A stretch of 64,000 nt of DNA from Pieris napi (GCF_905475465.1 NC_062247.1:9300001-9364000); one strand, 5' to 3'; counted from the stretch's first letter, positions 1 through 12,911 are shown. Program-made: numbers and translations. Notes: generated by a model not told the origin, from the sequence alone.

Positions 1-1260
1 GTACTTTTTCAAGTTGTGTAAGCGTGTGGCCTTGCGAGCTGACTTGGGGGTCAATGACTGCCTTTTTAATGCCGTTGATGTTTACTTTATCGAGTGAATG
101 TAACCATATTGATACATCACGGAATCTTAAATTTTTGAATCATTCTCTCTGTGTTTCTAATTAGAAAATAAGAAATAGGTACCATTGATGGAGCCGGGTT
201 TCAATAAGATTGGAAGGTATATAACTATATACAGTAGAGACGGTTTTTTGTTTCAAATAGTGCCAATTTACTACATTTACTAATTTCTAAAAAATAACAT
301 TTAAAAAAAATTAACTGATTGCTAAACCTAATGTCAGCCGGACCAAATAATGCCAAATTCGATTGGAATAGCAATTTTTTTTTATTTGTTCTGATTATTA
401 CAATTGACAAACTAATTGCACAATTTAATTTTTTATCTGTCTTTCAATTTTAAACTAACGATTGCCGCCAAAACGTGACGCCTACATAGATTCCATAGCC
501 AAGCCAAAAAAATATTCAAAAAAACTTAAAAAGACCCGTATTCCAAATACAAATGTACACTATTACTTCGTAAGTGCTTGTTACAAAGGTAAACATGAAA
601 CCAACAATAGTCATCTTTTGTAGGAAAAGCTTTTAACTTCAATGTATAAGCTAGGCTCGGTGACGTAATGCGGTTCGATACTCGAAAGGCAGAGGCCGTT
701 GACCGCTAGACGCGGAACCGCGGCCTACGCGATCGCTCAATTAAATCACTTGCTACATTTCTATACTCTATGCATTTCGACACCTATGGTTATTTGCATA
801 AGTTCACTGTACTTTAATAGTCTTTGATATTAATTTTGTGATATTGCATATACAACGCAGTACGCCGAAAATTTAACAAGAAAATTAAAAATTGTTTGAA
901 AAAGGAATTTGGATTCTATATTTCATCCGTAGAATAAATACTTTTTACAAGATGGAGTACTGAGTTTATTAGATCTTTAATTTACTCTTATAATAAAAAA
1001 TAAATTATTTATGTATTGCTATACTTAATCTATGGTATTTTTTGTCTTGTCTCTCGATAAATTACTTGGCAAACGAAGCATTGTATTAGTGTAAATAATT
1101 GATAACGTTAATTTAAATACGATAAGTAAAACTAAATTAAAGGATATAAAATTTATTCAAATAATAATGTTTAAATTGAATCAATAAAATAAAAAATAAC
1201 ATTAATTCTAAGTTTTTTTTTTGCTAATATTTTTTTAAAGTATTTACTATTTGGCGTAAA
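1..1260. other. AT-rich gene-free stretch
   Basis: I see no coding exon or complete mobile element here. A short GC-rich patch at about 655-735 contains inverted GGCCG/CGGCC and CCGCGG words but does not fold as a tRNA. Confidence 0.4.
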
Positions 1261-1507
1261 TAACTTTTCAGAATGACGAAAGCTCTACCTTTATACATTT
1301 CCAGTACAGAATTGCGATATCGAGTACAAGTGAGAGGTAAGAAGGGCCGAAGAGAGCGAGTTACACAAGGGTTACAAAACTATGGCAATGAACGCGAGTG
1401 AACCTGAACCTTGCGAACCGCTATGTCGAGTGACAGTTGCATTGTGCATAGAACATACAGGAAAATTGTTTTACACGCCAGATAAGCTGAGATCAGTATT
1501 TGAGAGC

Positions 1508-1737
1508 TTTTATTAAACACTAGCAAACTCGGCGAACTCCGTTTCGCCACCAGATGGCTTTATGTAACATTTCGTTTGGTGATCCCGCTTTTCTGTTGAA
1601 ATTTTTCCTGAATTTTCTTCCAACGAATGCAAAATCGTGGAAATCGGTTTGTGCGTTCTGGAGTTATAGCGTCAGGAAGGAAAACCCGACTTATTTTTAT
1701 ATAGTAGATTTAATAAGGCTCAAAAACCTCACGTAAG
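1508..1737. repeat. Dispersed LINE-like repeat fragment
   Basis: The segment from the 'ctagcaaactcggcg' word to 'tatatagtaga' resembles a 3' tail of non-LTR retrotransposons that is common in lepidopteran DNA (recalled, not searched). It has a short open frame of 60 codons with no recognisable domain. The assignment rests on word-level resemblance only. Confidence 0.4.
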
Positions 1738-1839
1738 TATATAATATAGATATGATTCCCTTGTCGCTTAACAAATAAGACATTCTAAGTAACTAAGTAA
1801 TTAACTGATTAATACTTAGTCTATAAATATAATGATGAA

Positions 1840-2012
1840 AAAGGCATAAAAGGGATAGTGGGGAAGGATTGGAAAATGGTGGTGAGGACAAGTGGAAGAA
1901 TTTGGAGGAGGCCTACGTTGGAGGTCGTGTATGTTAAACATAATGACATAGACTTTATTTAATCCTGATTTTGTAGTACTCGAATAAAGGCTATTTTTAC
2001 TTTATTTTATTT
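1840..2012 (+). repeat. LINE 3'-end relic
   Basis: In one plus frame the segment reads like the degenerate C terminus of a LINE reverse transcriptase (basic, tryptophan-rich, with an 'EEAYV'-like stretch around 1905-1920). It is followed by a stop-rich tail ending in TTTATTTTATTTA. It is broken by stops and is not functional. Confidence 0.4.
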
Positions 2013-3895
2013 AGTTGGTAAATAGGAAGTTTAAGTCAAATTATAAATAAGTACATGATTGTTGTCTAAATATTTGTTGAAAATAAATGAAGATACTCAA
2101 ATGACACTGCCAACCTTATCACGTTAAATTTCAATTTTCAATGAAATCACAATTTTCCATTTAACATTTGAGGATATCTTGAATATTTCCAAGACAGAAA
2201 AATCACTATACCTAACACCATAGAAAAGCAACTAAGCAATTTCATTTAATTAGGATGAATTATATTTACAATTAAGTTAAAAATTTCATTAAATTTTACT
2301 AACCGGAAATGCTTTGCCAAAACCCCGCCATCACATATAGAAGGTAAAGAGACAGAAGATCCATAGATAACAAATACTCATTACAGATACATTTAACTAA
2401 AGATTATATTTGACTTAGCAAAGCAAGGATTTTGAGTTAAAACTTGTATTGCATAATGTATGCCATGAAATAACTGCATAGCGTGCGTTGTCCTGCGCAA
2501 TGCGGAAACATTATTGGAGCCATCGTACTCTCAAACACCGTAATAAGTGCTGAAATATTCCGATTTGTTATAGTTTCATATAAATAACTCGAACTGAATA
2601 CTCCTTTCTTTTGTTTTTGGGGATAGAGGTGTGATATCCAATCTCTTCATCAGAGACTCTTGTGCTAAGGAATTTGCTGAAAGCTTAGTCAGTAATATAA
2701 ATTGTTTTTTAGTAATTTTATCCGTACTAAAATGTGTCAAAAAATATGTGTTTTTGTATGTTTATGATAAAAAACACGATAACTACTGGGTCGATTCAAA
2801 ATATATTATAATGTTAAATCCTTGTAATACATAGTTTAAATTTATTTTTAAAAATAAATATAAATCATCAGCATTGGACGACGGTACTGACTAATTACAT
2901 ATAAAGGCCTTAAGAAAACTCTACAGTATTTTGTTTTGTAAAAAAAATCTTTACCATAGCTTATTAAGGGATGAACTTTATAATAATACATTAAAACCCT
3001 GTCGTTTGATAGCATGATGTGTAAAGTGAACTAATAATGTTCACTTTTGGTAAACATGGAATAATTAAATTATAAAGAATTCTTCATTACCTTTTGCTCT
3101 GAAGTTTTATCTTAATTTTAATAAAACTGAAATAAAATAGCTATATAATGCATGAGATTTAAAATATTCTCATACAAACGAGTTCAACGCGTGATTTCAT
3201 CTCCGAGATATTAAGTTTTATCTCAAAAGTAAAAAAATGCCACATAATGTACTTTTCTGTCTCAAATATAAAAATTCTTACACTGGATATTTATATCGTG
3301 TTGACACTTGTTTAAGAAGTACTCCTTTACTTCTTGTCTATTGACAATTATGAAAAGAAACATATTACATTTACCATTCATAAAAACTCAATCAATCTAA
3401 TTGGACTTTTTTAACTAAATCTTTTGTCTTTTCGTCAAATTGTTTTAATGCTTTAAAGAAAAGTGATGATTGAGTGAGTGAGAGTAAGTAAGGAGTTTCC
3501 CCATTTTTCTCCATATCATAGTTTCATATGGAAAAAAATGGGCAAGACACTTTGAAAGGGGCAACTAGAGTAATTTAAAAAAATATTTTTAACTTGTAAT
3601 ATTGATTTTCATAGGTGCCTTTTAAATAGTCCTAATTAAAATAAATGATTTGACCTTGACTTTGATGGGTGAATATTTTATTTAAAATTTTGTATTTATT
3701 TTTCTGTGGACACACGGCGCTGATTATATAAGTCTAAGACATGCCAGTTTCCTAACGACGATTAAATGCGGACATACAAAGAAAAATCCATACTTCTGAA
3801 TATCGACGACCGTGCAGAGAAGAGAAAATCATGTTCAAGCGAAGTGAACGCTAAGATAAATCAATAATAAAGCACAGAGTTTTTTCTATAAGCAA
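2013..3895. other. AT-rich gene-free stretch
   Basis: No exon with acceptor, open frame and donor was recognised, and no repeat family could be named. The only open frame (2631-2834) has the composition of chance AT-rich translation. Confidence 0.35.
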
Positions 3896-3897
3896 GT

Positions 3898-4285
3898 AGA
3901 TGGTCAGCTTCTTGTACCAGACGTTATCGATTTTTGGGTCTAAGACATTTTGGTCGTTAAGTTTCTGGTTCACTTCAGTTTCTTCTCCACTCCAGTGGCA
4001 TAACAATAGGGTGGCAGAGCTGGCAAAATGCCACGGTCCCCCTTCTCCAATACGCATTAGGCTAGCGTGGAGACAACAGACCATTCCCTCTCGCCTGAGA
4101 GAGGAGGCCTATGGCCATTTGTGAGACATATACGTGTAATTGCGTATGCTGAAAATCTCGAAGTTTATTAAAATTAAACTGAGTAGGGACGATTTTTACT
4201 GATAGGGTCAAATAGGATCAAAAGAATTGCCACGTAAGAAGATTTGCCACGGGACCCAGATGGTATAGTTACGCCACTGCTCCAC
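3898..4285. repeat. Degenerate retrotransposon relic
   Basis: The segment includes a GC-rich run with 'ggcaaaatgccacggtccc' and 'ctcgcctgagagagg', words typical of lepidopteran LINE 3' regions. A second 'gccacgggaccc' word lies at about 4247-4260. Open frames on both strands overlap here, as expected for a relic and not for a host gene. Confidence 0.35.
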
Positions 4286-4472
4286 TCGTGAAGTTATTCA
4301 TTAAGTGTCAATTGCACAAATAAAAGATATTGATGGACTTTAATATAATGTCACCTTATAAGGTTGAAGTTATTGATACCATTTAAATCCATAAACCAAT
4401 AAATACATATTAATAATAAAAATAAATAATTAAAAATTCATTAATTTTAAAAGCTTGGTAAGGTAAGGTAAG

Positions 4473-4650
4473 GTAACTGTGGCAGTGTACCTTTAACGTT
4501 GGAAGCATTTTCTCGTTGCATTACGATACTTATTCGTTGAGCAAGGAAAGCACCAGCTCTGGGGTCACCGGTACTATCTACCAGGCGCCAACCTAAATCT
4601 TTGATTAGCCCCTGTGCACTCGAACCCTACGGCCCAAGAGTCTCTACTCT
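4473..4650 (-). repeat. LINE coding relic, copy 1
   Basis: The reverse strand matches copies at 5196-5432 and 21076-21271 closely. In one frame all three read as a short peptide with GALLAQRI-like and QRGNAA-like words, as in the C-terminal part of some non-LTR retrotransposon proteins. A GGTAA pentamer array (about 4457-4475) abuts the element. Copies 1 and 2 face opposite ways with about 0.55 kb between them. Confidence 0.55.
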
Positions 4651-5195
4651 AAGTTATTGATTAAAACATACGCCACCATTTAGGAATTTCTGTCACTTCA
4701 ATATTATTCGCATATCGAAGTAGTTTTCTGCCTTTTATTTATATTTTTCTTTTAAATTAAAGTATATATTCTCTGTAACGACATTATTAAAGCAAACGTC
4801 TGATGTCTCTGCGTCTTAGTCTATATTACTATTAGTTACAATATCATAAGGAAAGATTATTGATATATTTCAAAAGCAAAAGCTACTAACCAACTGATCT
4901 ATGGGAATAAAAGCTAAGCTAATAATAAGGTGTTATTGATGTTAATTTTAAAATCAGGTGAAGACTAAAGTGCAACACAAATAACCCAGTCAGTACTTTC
5001 AAAGTCATAATTGAATTAATATAACTAAAACTCGAAATGACCTTAACAACTATGTACAATATAGCAATATTATACTTGCGATTTAAGTTTAATGAACTTT
5101 CGCGTCACTATTTGCTTGGAGATAACTTTTTTGTGCGATTATCTTTGAATTGAAGGTTGATATGAAATATGTTCATATTATTTTAGATATAAAAA

Positions 5196-5432
5196 AATAG
5201 GCAGAAAATAATAAGTCTCCTCCAACTTTGACTTTGTTCCCTATGGAGTAGAGACTCTTGGGCCGTGGGGTTCAAGTGCACAGGCGTTAATTAAAGATTT
5301 AAGTTGGCGCCTGGTAGATAGTACTGGTGGCCCCAGAGCTGGTGCTTTCCTTGCTCAACGAATAAGAATCTCAATACAGCGAGGAAGTGCTGCCAGCGTT
5401 AAAGGTACACTGCCACTGGGACCAAACTTTTT
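5196..5432 (+). repeat. LINE coding relic, copy 2
   Basis: This copy lies inverted relative to the one at 4473-4650. It retains an open stretch with WRLVD, AGAFLAQRI and QRG words. The similarity to copy 3 (21076-21271) extends further 5', through 'taggcagaaaataataa', so copies 2 and 3 share a longer ancestral segment. Confidence 0.55.
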
Positions 5433-5862
5433 AAATATGTTTTCATTTTCTTTTTATTAATTTTTAATTTTTTTTACTAATATGTAGGTTAAGAAAATTG
5501 TAAAAACTGTATATTTTATTGTTATAATTACTAATAAACATATTTTAAATATACATGTTTTTATATTCATTTTACTTATCCATTCACGCTGTATATACAA
5601 ATTAAACACTTAGATCGCTTAAAGCGGTAAGGCCGCCCGTTGCCCTCGTTTTTTTATGTGGTTTGTTTTACCTACTGGTTTTGTAATAGTAATGGAGAGT
5701 TAAATTGCTAAATGTCCAAGAATGTGCAACAATTGCGGTAAACACGATTGTAACCACCAAAAACTTTATGCAAACAAACTTCATGCAAAACAATTATAAG
5801 GAAGAGTTGATAAAAAACAGAAAACATACAATATTTATTATAAAATGGGCTGTTTGACCTCA

Positions 5863-5975
5863 CGTAAGCCCTCTGGCTTTGAGAGTGTCCATGGGCGGCG
5901 GTATCACTTAACATCAGGTGAGCCTCCTGCCCGTTTGCCCCCTGTTTTATAAAAAAAAAAAAAAAAAAAAAAACG
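5863..5975 (-). repeat. Degenerate dispersed repeat, member 1
   Basis: It shares the 'gccctctggc' and 'gtgagcctcctgcc' words with segments at 27868-27980, 28506-28690, 55218-55312 and 62745-62935. A run of about 22 A follows at 5950-5972. The family looks like the 3' part of a retrotransposon and has no intact coding frame. Confidence 0.5.
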
Positions 5976-5998
5976 TTATATGTTGTAACATGACTCAC

Positions 5999-7934
5999 TT
6001 ATCACTTAAATCCAATCAGATATACAGAACTTCTGAAATATCGATTTAAATTATCAAAAAATGTATTCCAAGAGAACGCTTAGTGATTAAATTAAACCTG
6101 AATCGTAGTGGTTGACTATGGAAATGTCAAATACCATAAATAGTACAACTTTAGTACCTTTACACTTACTCGAATGATGTCATTGTTGTTATATTTGTTA
6201 TTGGTTTTCAAAATTATTCCGTCTTAAATTTATTGCTTATACTGACCAACCAAATAAACATGTGTTGGCTTAAAATTATAGATGCATGCCGGTGGGGTTT
6301 AATATAAAACGTATTATTAAGTTAACCAAAAAATAATATTATATGTTTAATAGGTAAGATAAAGACAGTAAAATAAAATGAGAATGAAGAGAAAAGTAGG
6401 TAAGTGATACCAATAATTTTTTCAAGTTGTAAAACAAGAAAATAGATTAAAACTAAGTTTTTTACACACTAAAGATATTCATGATAAAAATAATTGATAA
6501 ACAACGTTAATTAAGTTGCTCAAACATTTTAATTAAGTCCTCAATAAAATTAGTTATAATTCCACTTTGACAAGCTCCAGTTGACGAGTCACTTTCTTTG
6601 TAAAATTACAATTTCCTAATAAATAAGCCTATCGCAAAGTGAGTTGATGAAAAGTGAATCAACTTGTTGGTTGCGGCCACTCTCGGTCGTTCACCTCACA
6701 AATTTTCGTTTCGTTGGTTGCCGAGTATTCCTCTCTCCGTCGCACATTTCGCAAAGATAATTTACACTTCTAGTATTGACGTATCGTAAAGAGCGAACTT
6801 CATGTTCTATTCAAATAAATAGAGCATATGCAATCGTTTTTTATAAAACAACGAGTAAATTCTTTTTAAAAACTACCCATACAGATAAACAAGTACAAAA
6901 ACTGTTCAGAAGAAGTTGATTTTTTTTATTACGTTTCAAGTACATCTTGTGTCGTTGAAAAAATCATCAAATTAATTATCAAAGAGTATTTATTGTGTAA
7001 TTTTAGACTTTGCAGAATCCTTTATTCCACAGACGTCAAAATATTGATTTAGACATAATAAAGACGAATAAACAATAATCCTAAACGCCGGATATATCAA
7101 ACTCCTTCACGTAATTTAATAATGGAATCTAAAAGGAATATGAAGGCTTTGTGGTGTTTTTTAATTTCCCGGAAGTGAATGCAAAAAGTTATCAAAATTT
7201 GATAGAATACGTTGTCGTTGACCCCTAGCGAAGCGCTCGTCATGCTCTTTGAGCAAAAAACAACTTGAAATTTTATAGCTGAACTTGATCTTTATAATTT
7301 TAGTCTATAAATGTTTTTGTATAATCTACACTTGTTTTAATATCGTCATCGTTTTTTATTTATATTCACATTTTGGTTGCCTGGAATGGCTTGTACACTA
7401 TAAACATCACCCTTAGCCCTCATAATTTTTAGGTTGTATATCTGTCCTGGAGTAATGCAACGAAGTGTCATTTATTAGTAAACTTATATATGGCAATTGA
7501 GAATTAAAAACAAATAATGTGCTTAGATTAATGAAGAACAACTAAAAAAAACTCCTTTTATTCTGTTTATCATACTTTATTTCTTAAGAAGTTTGATACG
7601 CTTGTGACAACTTATAAAATATACACTTAATATTTCATAGCAATAAAGCATGTAAAAAAATATTGTAATAGCACCATTATGTCGTCAATTGTCAAAACAG
7701 ACAGAGGATTAAGTTGACAAAACAACGGTACAGTCCGAGATCACAAAGATAGTGATTGATAGAATGACAATTTGGCGAGTAGGCCAGGCACTGCGGAAGA
7801 CGTCGCAGGTTCACCATGGTTCAATGTGATACTTAAGAATCAACTTTCCTACTAGCAATGCGCTTGCCAGAACTGCAGCGGCACTATTCTCGCCACTTCT
7901 AGCCATTAGTTTACTTTTTAAAGACTAAATACAA
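5999..7934. other. Gene-free stretch with one GC-rich patch
   Basis: Mostly AT-rich. Around 6660-6790 there is a GC-richer patch, promoter-like in composition, that on the minus strand includes GAG|GTGAAC (a possible weak donor). Nothing else could be supported. Confidence 0.3.
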
Positions 7935-8589
7935 CTTATATATAAAAATGAATTGCCGTTTGTTGGTCTCGCTAAAACTCGAGAATTGCTGGACCTATTT
8001 GGTTAAGTTTAAACGCTGAGAAACATGTGTAATATATAAAAAATACTAAAACATAAGCATATTAATGTTATACATATTTTGATGTCAAATATATTATAGA
8101 TTGATTGATTTGTAAATGTCTTTGAGGTTTTTTATTGATTGTTACTATCATTGTACACAACTAAAAATCACCACAAGACTGTCAACTATCATTAACAAAA
8201 AGATGCTTAGCTACTTTAGCCAAATTTCCATTATAGGTCTCAAAATACAATAAGGAAAAATGGAGGCCTTTGCCCGTAGGCACTCAGAATTGGTCATCGT
8301 AGATTAAGAAAACCAATAACTATAATGTATTTATTTTGTATTCTTAAGGCTATAAATAAATAAATAAGGTCTCAAAATCCCTAATGCACTCTGTCATGCT
8401 GAGGATGAGGTGTTGATGAAGTGGTTTTTCAAGTTACGGCTTTTCGAGACTGGCAAAATCTTCAGTAATGAAGACTACGAAAAAGAAGACTTTATGAGTA
8501 TATAGTATTAAAATCTAAACCAATTTTGATGATTTTTATATGTTAGATATTTCTATATAAGGACTATGTACGTCTGTTGGGTCCCCTAG
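7935..8589 (+). mobile_element. Non-autonomous Helitron, interrupted
   Basis: The left end (TATATATAAAAATGAATTGC, then a 'tctcgctaaaactcgaga' word) matches the 5' sequence I recall for abundant lepidopteran Helitrons. The right end is GGGTCCCCTAG at 8579-8589, consistent with the CTRR 3' terminus. It carries no helicase or Rep frame, so it is non-autonomous. It is split by a retrotransposon insertion at about 8247-8366. Confidence 0.6.
8247..8366 (+). mobile_element. 5'-truncated LINE with 12-bp TSD
   Basis: A short segment ending in a TAAATAAATAAATAA tail is flanked by perfect direct repeats AGGTCTCAAAAT (8235-8246 and 8367-8378). That is the signature of target-primed reverse transcription. 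Its 5' part reads as a fragment of a reverse-transcriptase C terminus. It lies inside the Helitron at 7935-8589, so it arrived later. Confidence 0.75.
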
Positions 8590-9029
8590 CTAATTTTTTT
8601 TTAAATATCATAAAATAACAATTGTCTCGATTATTCTTTTATACAGTATTTTGACTCACTTTACATCATCCGTTGCTTAAATCAGTATATACTAAGTAAC
8701 AAGTAAAAGTTGTTATAACTGACCTTTAATACAAACACAAATAATTCAGATATATACCTACATGAATCTGTGTGTCAATCTTATTAATACAAACTAAAAT
8801 ACCGCACCATTTTACCCTACATATTGCCTTTAAAATAGTGTAATGATTCTAATTAAGTTTTTATAAATAGTCAATATTGTCCTATGCATCAATCAGTCAG
8901 TTATTTTTGACTACAAGTGAGTAATTTTAACTTTTATCGATTTTAAGTGTTGAAAACAGTTGTAAAATTCAAATAATATTAAAAATCAAAATGCCAAAAC
9001 ATATTGATATAAGCTGCGCAAATCGTGAA

Positions 9030-9198
9030 CAGCCTTGCGATTCTACAACACATAAAAATTCTAAACAATAAACTACAAGCTCCCACCTTATCAGAATGCC
9101 AAATCATAAAATGACTGCTTCACGACTGATTTGAGCGCGACCGCCGCTGTGAAAACCGCTGTGTGAGTTCGAAAAGTGAGTTACAGAATCCTAAGGCA
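9030..9198 (+). repeat. Foldback MITE copy, left arm mostly deleted
   Basis: It begins CAGCCTTGCGATTCT and ends in the matching inverted terminus CAGAATCCTAAGGC. It shares the right arm ('actgcttcacgactgattt') with the complete element at 39020-39266. Most of the left arm is missing. Confidence 0.75.
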
Positions 9199-11915
9199 GA
9201 TGAGTAAAATTAAAAAGTATAAAAATTGTCCCTCCTTTCAGAAGAAATCATTTTAGCCAAAACCCACTGGTATCCAGATTAAGCATTCTGATAAAGGAGC
9301 TATATCCTTAGTTTTTCTTATTTATGGATCGATGTCTTTTTTCGTGATTGTTACGTTTGCCTATAAGTGCTTGTCACATTAAATCTTGTATTTTCTTATA
9401 AAAAATGTTTCAGTGAGTCCAGTGTTGGCAAGCTTTTGTAAATGAATTGCTTGCCTTCTTGAAAACTATATTTTGAACTTCAATCTGATTTCGTTTCAAA
9501 ATATTAGCGCTGAAACTCAAACACTAATTCCTTTACTTTAAGACCTCACTTTTTATCTAATAGCCCACATGGCACAGATATCCGGAGTAGGTTTAAAAAA
9601 CTTTTCGTCCCTGCATTTATTTTTCTAAAATAATCATAAAGACATTAAATAATTTTACCCCACCTGGGTTTCAAAGTCATAAAGCAGTATTAAAAAACTG
9701 ACGATATAGACAGACAAACTAATTAATGTGAAGCCACAACCAACGGTTGCACCCTTGAATGTATGATAGTATTCAGATGTTGCGAATTGGTGTTTTGAAA
9801 TATATTCTGATTTATACTTAGTTGATATTGTATAAGTTAGATTAAACTTACGATATTTAATACTATACATACTAGGCCATATTTTAGTTCTTTAAGGTTC
9901 AATTGTGTGCTAAATTACTACTGTCTATAATGCATTACTATTGTAAATATTATCACCAATATTGTTGACGTAGTAATAATTTAATTCTTGTTCGAACAGA
10001 AACCTTCTGAATAACAGGTTAACGAATTATTATTTGTGTTCAAATGACGTTCAAATAAAAAAAAATGTTTTCACTTTGATTAGACGATAAAACATGCTCT
10101 CACACTTCTTATTTCCACCCTGGTACTCATAATCTAGGCATGAGAAAGCTAGATTCCTATTTTCTCAGTCAATTGTTCAGTAAACAATATTGAAATAAAA
10201 TAATTTTAAATTTTATAGTATCAGCAATACTCGAATATTATTTTTCCCTAAAAGTATCTAATTTACTCCCTAATGGAAGCTTCTATAGCTACTACTACTA
10301 CTAGTGATGGTTTGTCACCGCTAATAATTATCAATAAAAGATTTCAATTAGGTTCTAAGATTTAGAATATAATAAAATTCGAATAATGAAACCGATATAC
10401 AAATATAAGATTTCTATCTTAAAAATACAAAGTGTCGATTACATGTAAAAACTTCTTCTAACCTAGGTACAATCGAAAGCGAACTTGTTAGCACTTACAC
10501 AAAAAAACCTATAAACTCAACTAAAATACTAGAACCTTGTAGGCACTATAAAAAAGGAGTAAGTATGAACATCAATAAAATAATAAAATTATTCTAAATT
10601 TAAATTCACTACAATTTTTCAAACCCCTAATCAAAGCTTGCTAGCATTTTTCCGTTTTTTTTAACACAAGACAGTAGAGTTTTAAAGAATTTCTAATCGG
10701 AGTTTATTATAACAACTATACTTTGACTACTCGTTTATCCCTGTCCCTTTAAATCGTTACTCAGCGGGATGTCGGAACGGAAAACTAACGGGACCTATCC
10801 TTTCTTAGTTTTTTTGGACTAGGGACTGCTATGCGTTCACTTTTTATATAAACATGTAAGTGAATGCTTTTGTTGATCACGTTATTCGTAGACACAGTTT
10901 ATTTCGAGCGGTATATGGTCTTCATAATAATATGAAAGTGATTTTGTTGATTCTCTTTTTAATTCACTATATCGTTGAATATCTTTACGAAAAGGAGATA
11001 TCTGTGTTTTTGTATGTAATTAATAAACTTCTGGACCAAAAGATTTTTCACTATTACATTATATATACAAAGTATCAAGCCGAGAGAATGACAGGGCGCT
11101 TAGTATAAAGATGGAGATGCCTGTAGAGCAATAAATTAAAAGAATTTTACATACTTAACTGGTAAAATGATACGATCATAAATGTTTTAAAACCGATTTT
11201 TTTTACTTTAAACAGTTAACAGTAAATCCCAAAACTTTAATATTTTGGCCTAGAAATACGGATACAACGGATAATTTCGACCAAATTATTTTCATCCATT
11301 TTATGAATACCTTAGGATTTTATTGTTTATAAAAATATCATTATAATATATCGTTCACATACACCATTCTGTTTTTTATACATTATAATATTTATAACTA
11401 AACTAATCTATTAGCTAAAACCAAGAAGATTATTTAATAGTTTCTCTTTTGGACTTTATAAAAATCAATATGAAAAGTCATTAAATATATACACAAATGA
11501 CAAAAACACTTTGATGGATTTACGATCTATTGAACAGTGTGGGCAGCTACTATGTGGTCAAACGCTTTTGTTTACACACCCTTTGTGCGAGTAACGGGAA
11601 ATGAGGCGCTTTTGTGACGTCACAGTTTTTAAAATGCACTTTTGCTGTTACAAAGTAACAGTTTCTAGTGTAAACCGGGATCCATAGTGATCAATACGTT
11701 TCTCAGAATGAAAGGACATCAAAAACAATGAGATGTCATGTCGTCCGGAACGAATTTGAGGTTTTTAAAAACACAAAGGACGTTAAAAATTAAACAAATT
11801 TGTATTTTGTTTTGATAAATGGAATTTTTTCTCGCTACTTACAATTTATATTATATACAGCTTACTAACATAATGGTTAAGTGAAATTTTTAATTCTTTA
11901 TTCCCAAATGTACAG
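9199..11915. other. AT-rich gene-free stretch
   Basis: No recognisable exon. Open frames at 9655-9870 (-) and 10860-11108 (+) resemble chance translation. A perfect 8-bp CRE-like palindrome TGACGTCA lies at 11615-11622. Confidence 0.3.
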
Positions 11916-12053
11916 CCGAAGCTAGAACAGATTGGTATGGGCTGGAAAACATTGTATGAAACTTTTTCCAAGATTAAGAAAAATCGACATCTTGACGCAG
12001 AAGGAAACAAAATTATGAATAAAACAGATACACAAATACAAGAAAGATCCAAG
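11916..12053 (+). other. Candidate coding exon, gene unknown
   Basis: This is a 138-bp stretch open for 46 codons, preceded by a plausible acceptor (…CCCAAATGTACAG) and followed by AAG|GTATAT. The peptide is charged and lysine-rich, reads like real protein (for example KLEQIGMGWKTLYETF), and shows no motif I recognise. No neighbouring exon was found, so it could be an isolated exon of a large gene, a pseudogene fragment, or chance. Confidence 0.3.
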
Positions 12054-12911
12054 GTATATAGAACCACTCGATTATAATCACTGTAAGGGTATTTTTAACG
12101 CAACATTAAATAATGCTATATACAAAACGGACAAATACAAATAGATATTCTTTTATCATCCTAACAGATAACTTGAGTTAACGATTGGCTGACATAAGCA
12201 CTCCGTAACAAAAGACACATCTTGCCTTCAATTACATAGCGTAGATGCTGTATACTTGGGCTCAATATTGAATTCGGAATGGCTTTTGATTTAATTCAAA
12301 TACCAAAGAAAATAAAAAAACAGTCCGACCTGAAATATTTTATTTTGAAACTTATTTTTTTCGATTCAATCTCAAATGTATCATTTAGTTATTACTAACA
12401 AAGATATTTAACTTATTACTAACAAAAGTAAGGCGTGTAAATCGCGCGTGTAATAATGACGTCACCTTGATTTTCCTTACCAAAAGTAAAAGCAGAAACA
12501 CAGCCACACAAATATAGCCAGGTTGTATGCCTAGACTATTTATTTAATTTTTATAACCGCACACAAATGTTCGCTATTCGCCTTAAATTCATGGAGCTAC
12601 TCTATTTTTGTGTAGCACAAGTTGCAAATGTCGTGAGTTTTTTCACATTAGATTGTTAGATTTTTTATTAAACCCTTTGATTACTTAACCCATATCCGGA
12701 GCACATGGCCCCATAACCCTTTGGCCCGTTATATAACAGTTGTTTCTGTGCATAATAGCATTTTTTACTATCACAGATTGATTCTATTTCACCAGGTGAA
12801 TATTTTTTTGTGTAACATTTGATATGTTATTAATTATATTATAATGGTCTATTTAAATTAGAAAATACATCACAATCTTAAATCATAACTGTATTTGTGA
12901 GGTATTAAATT

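Noticed and set aside
9655..9870. 71-codon minus frame with a hydrophobic segment, loosely like a small mitochondrial membrane protein
   Set aside because: No family motif, no splice context, and AT-rich chance composition.
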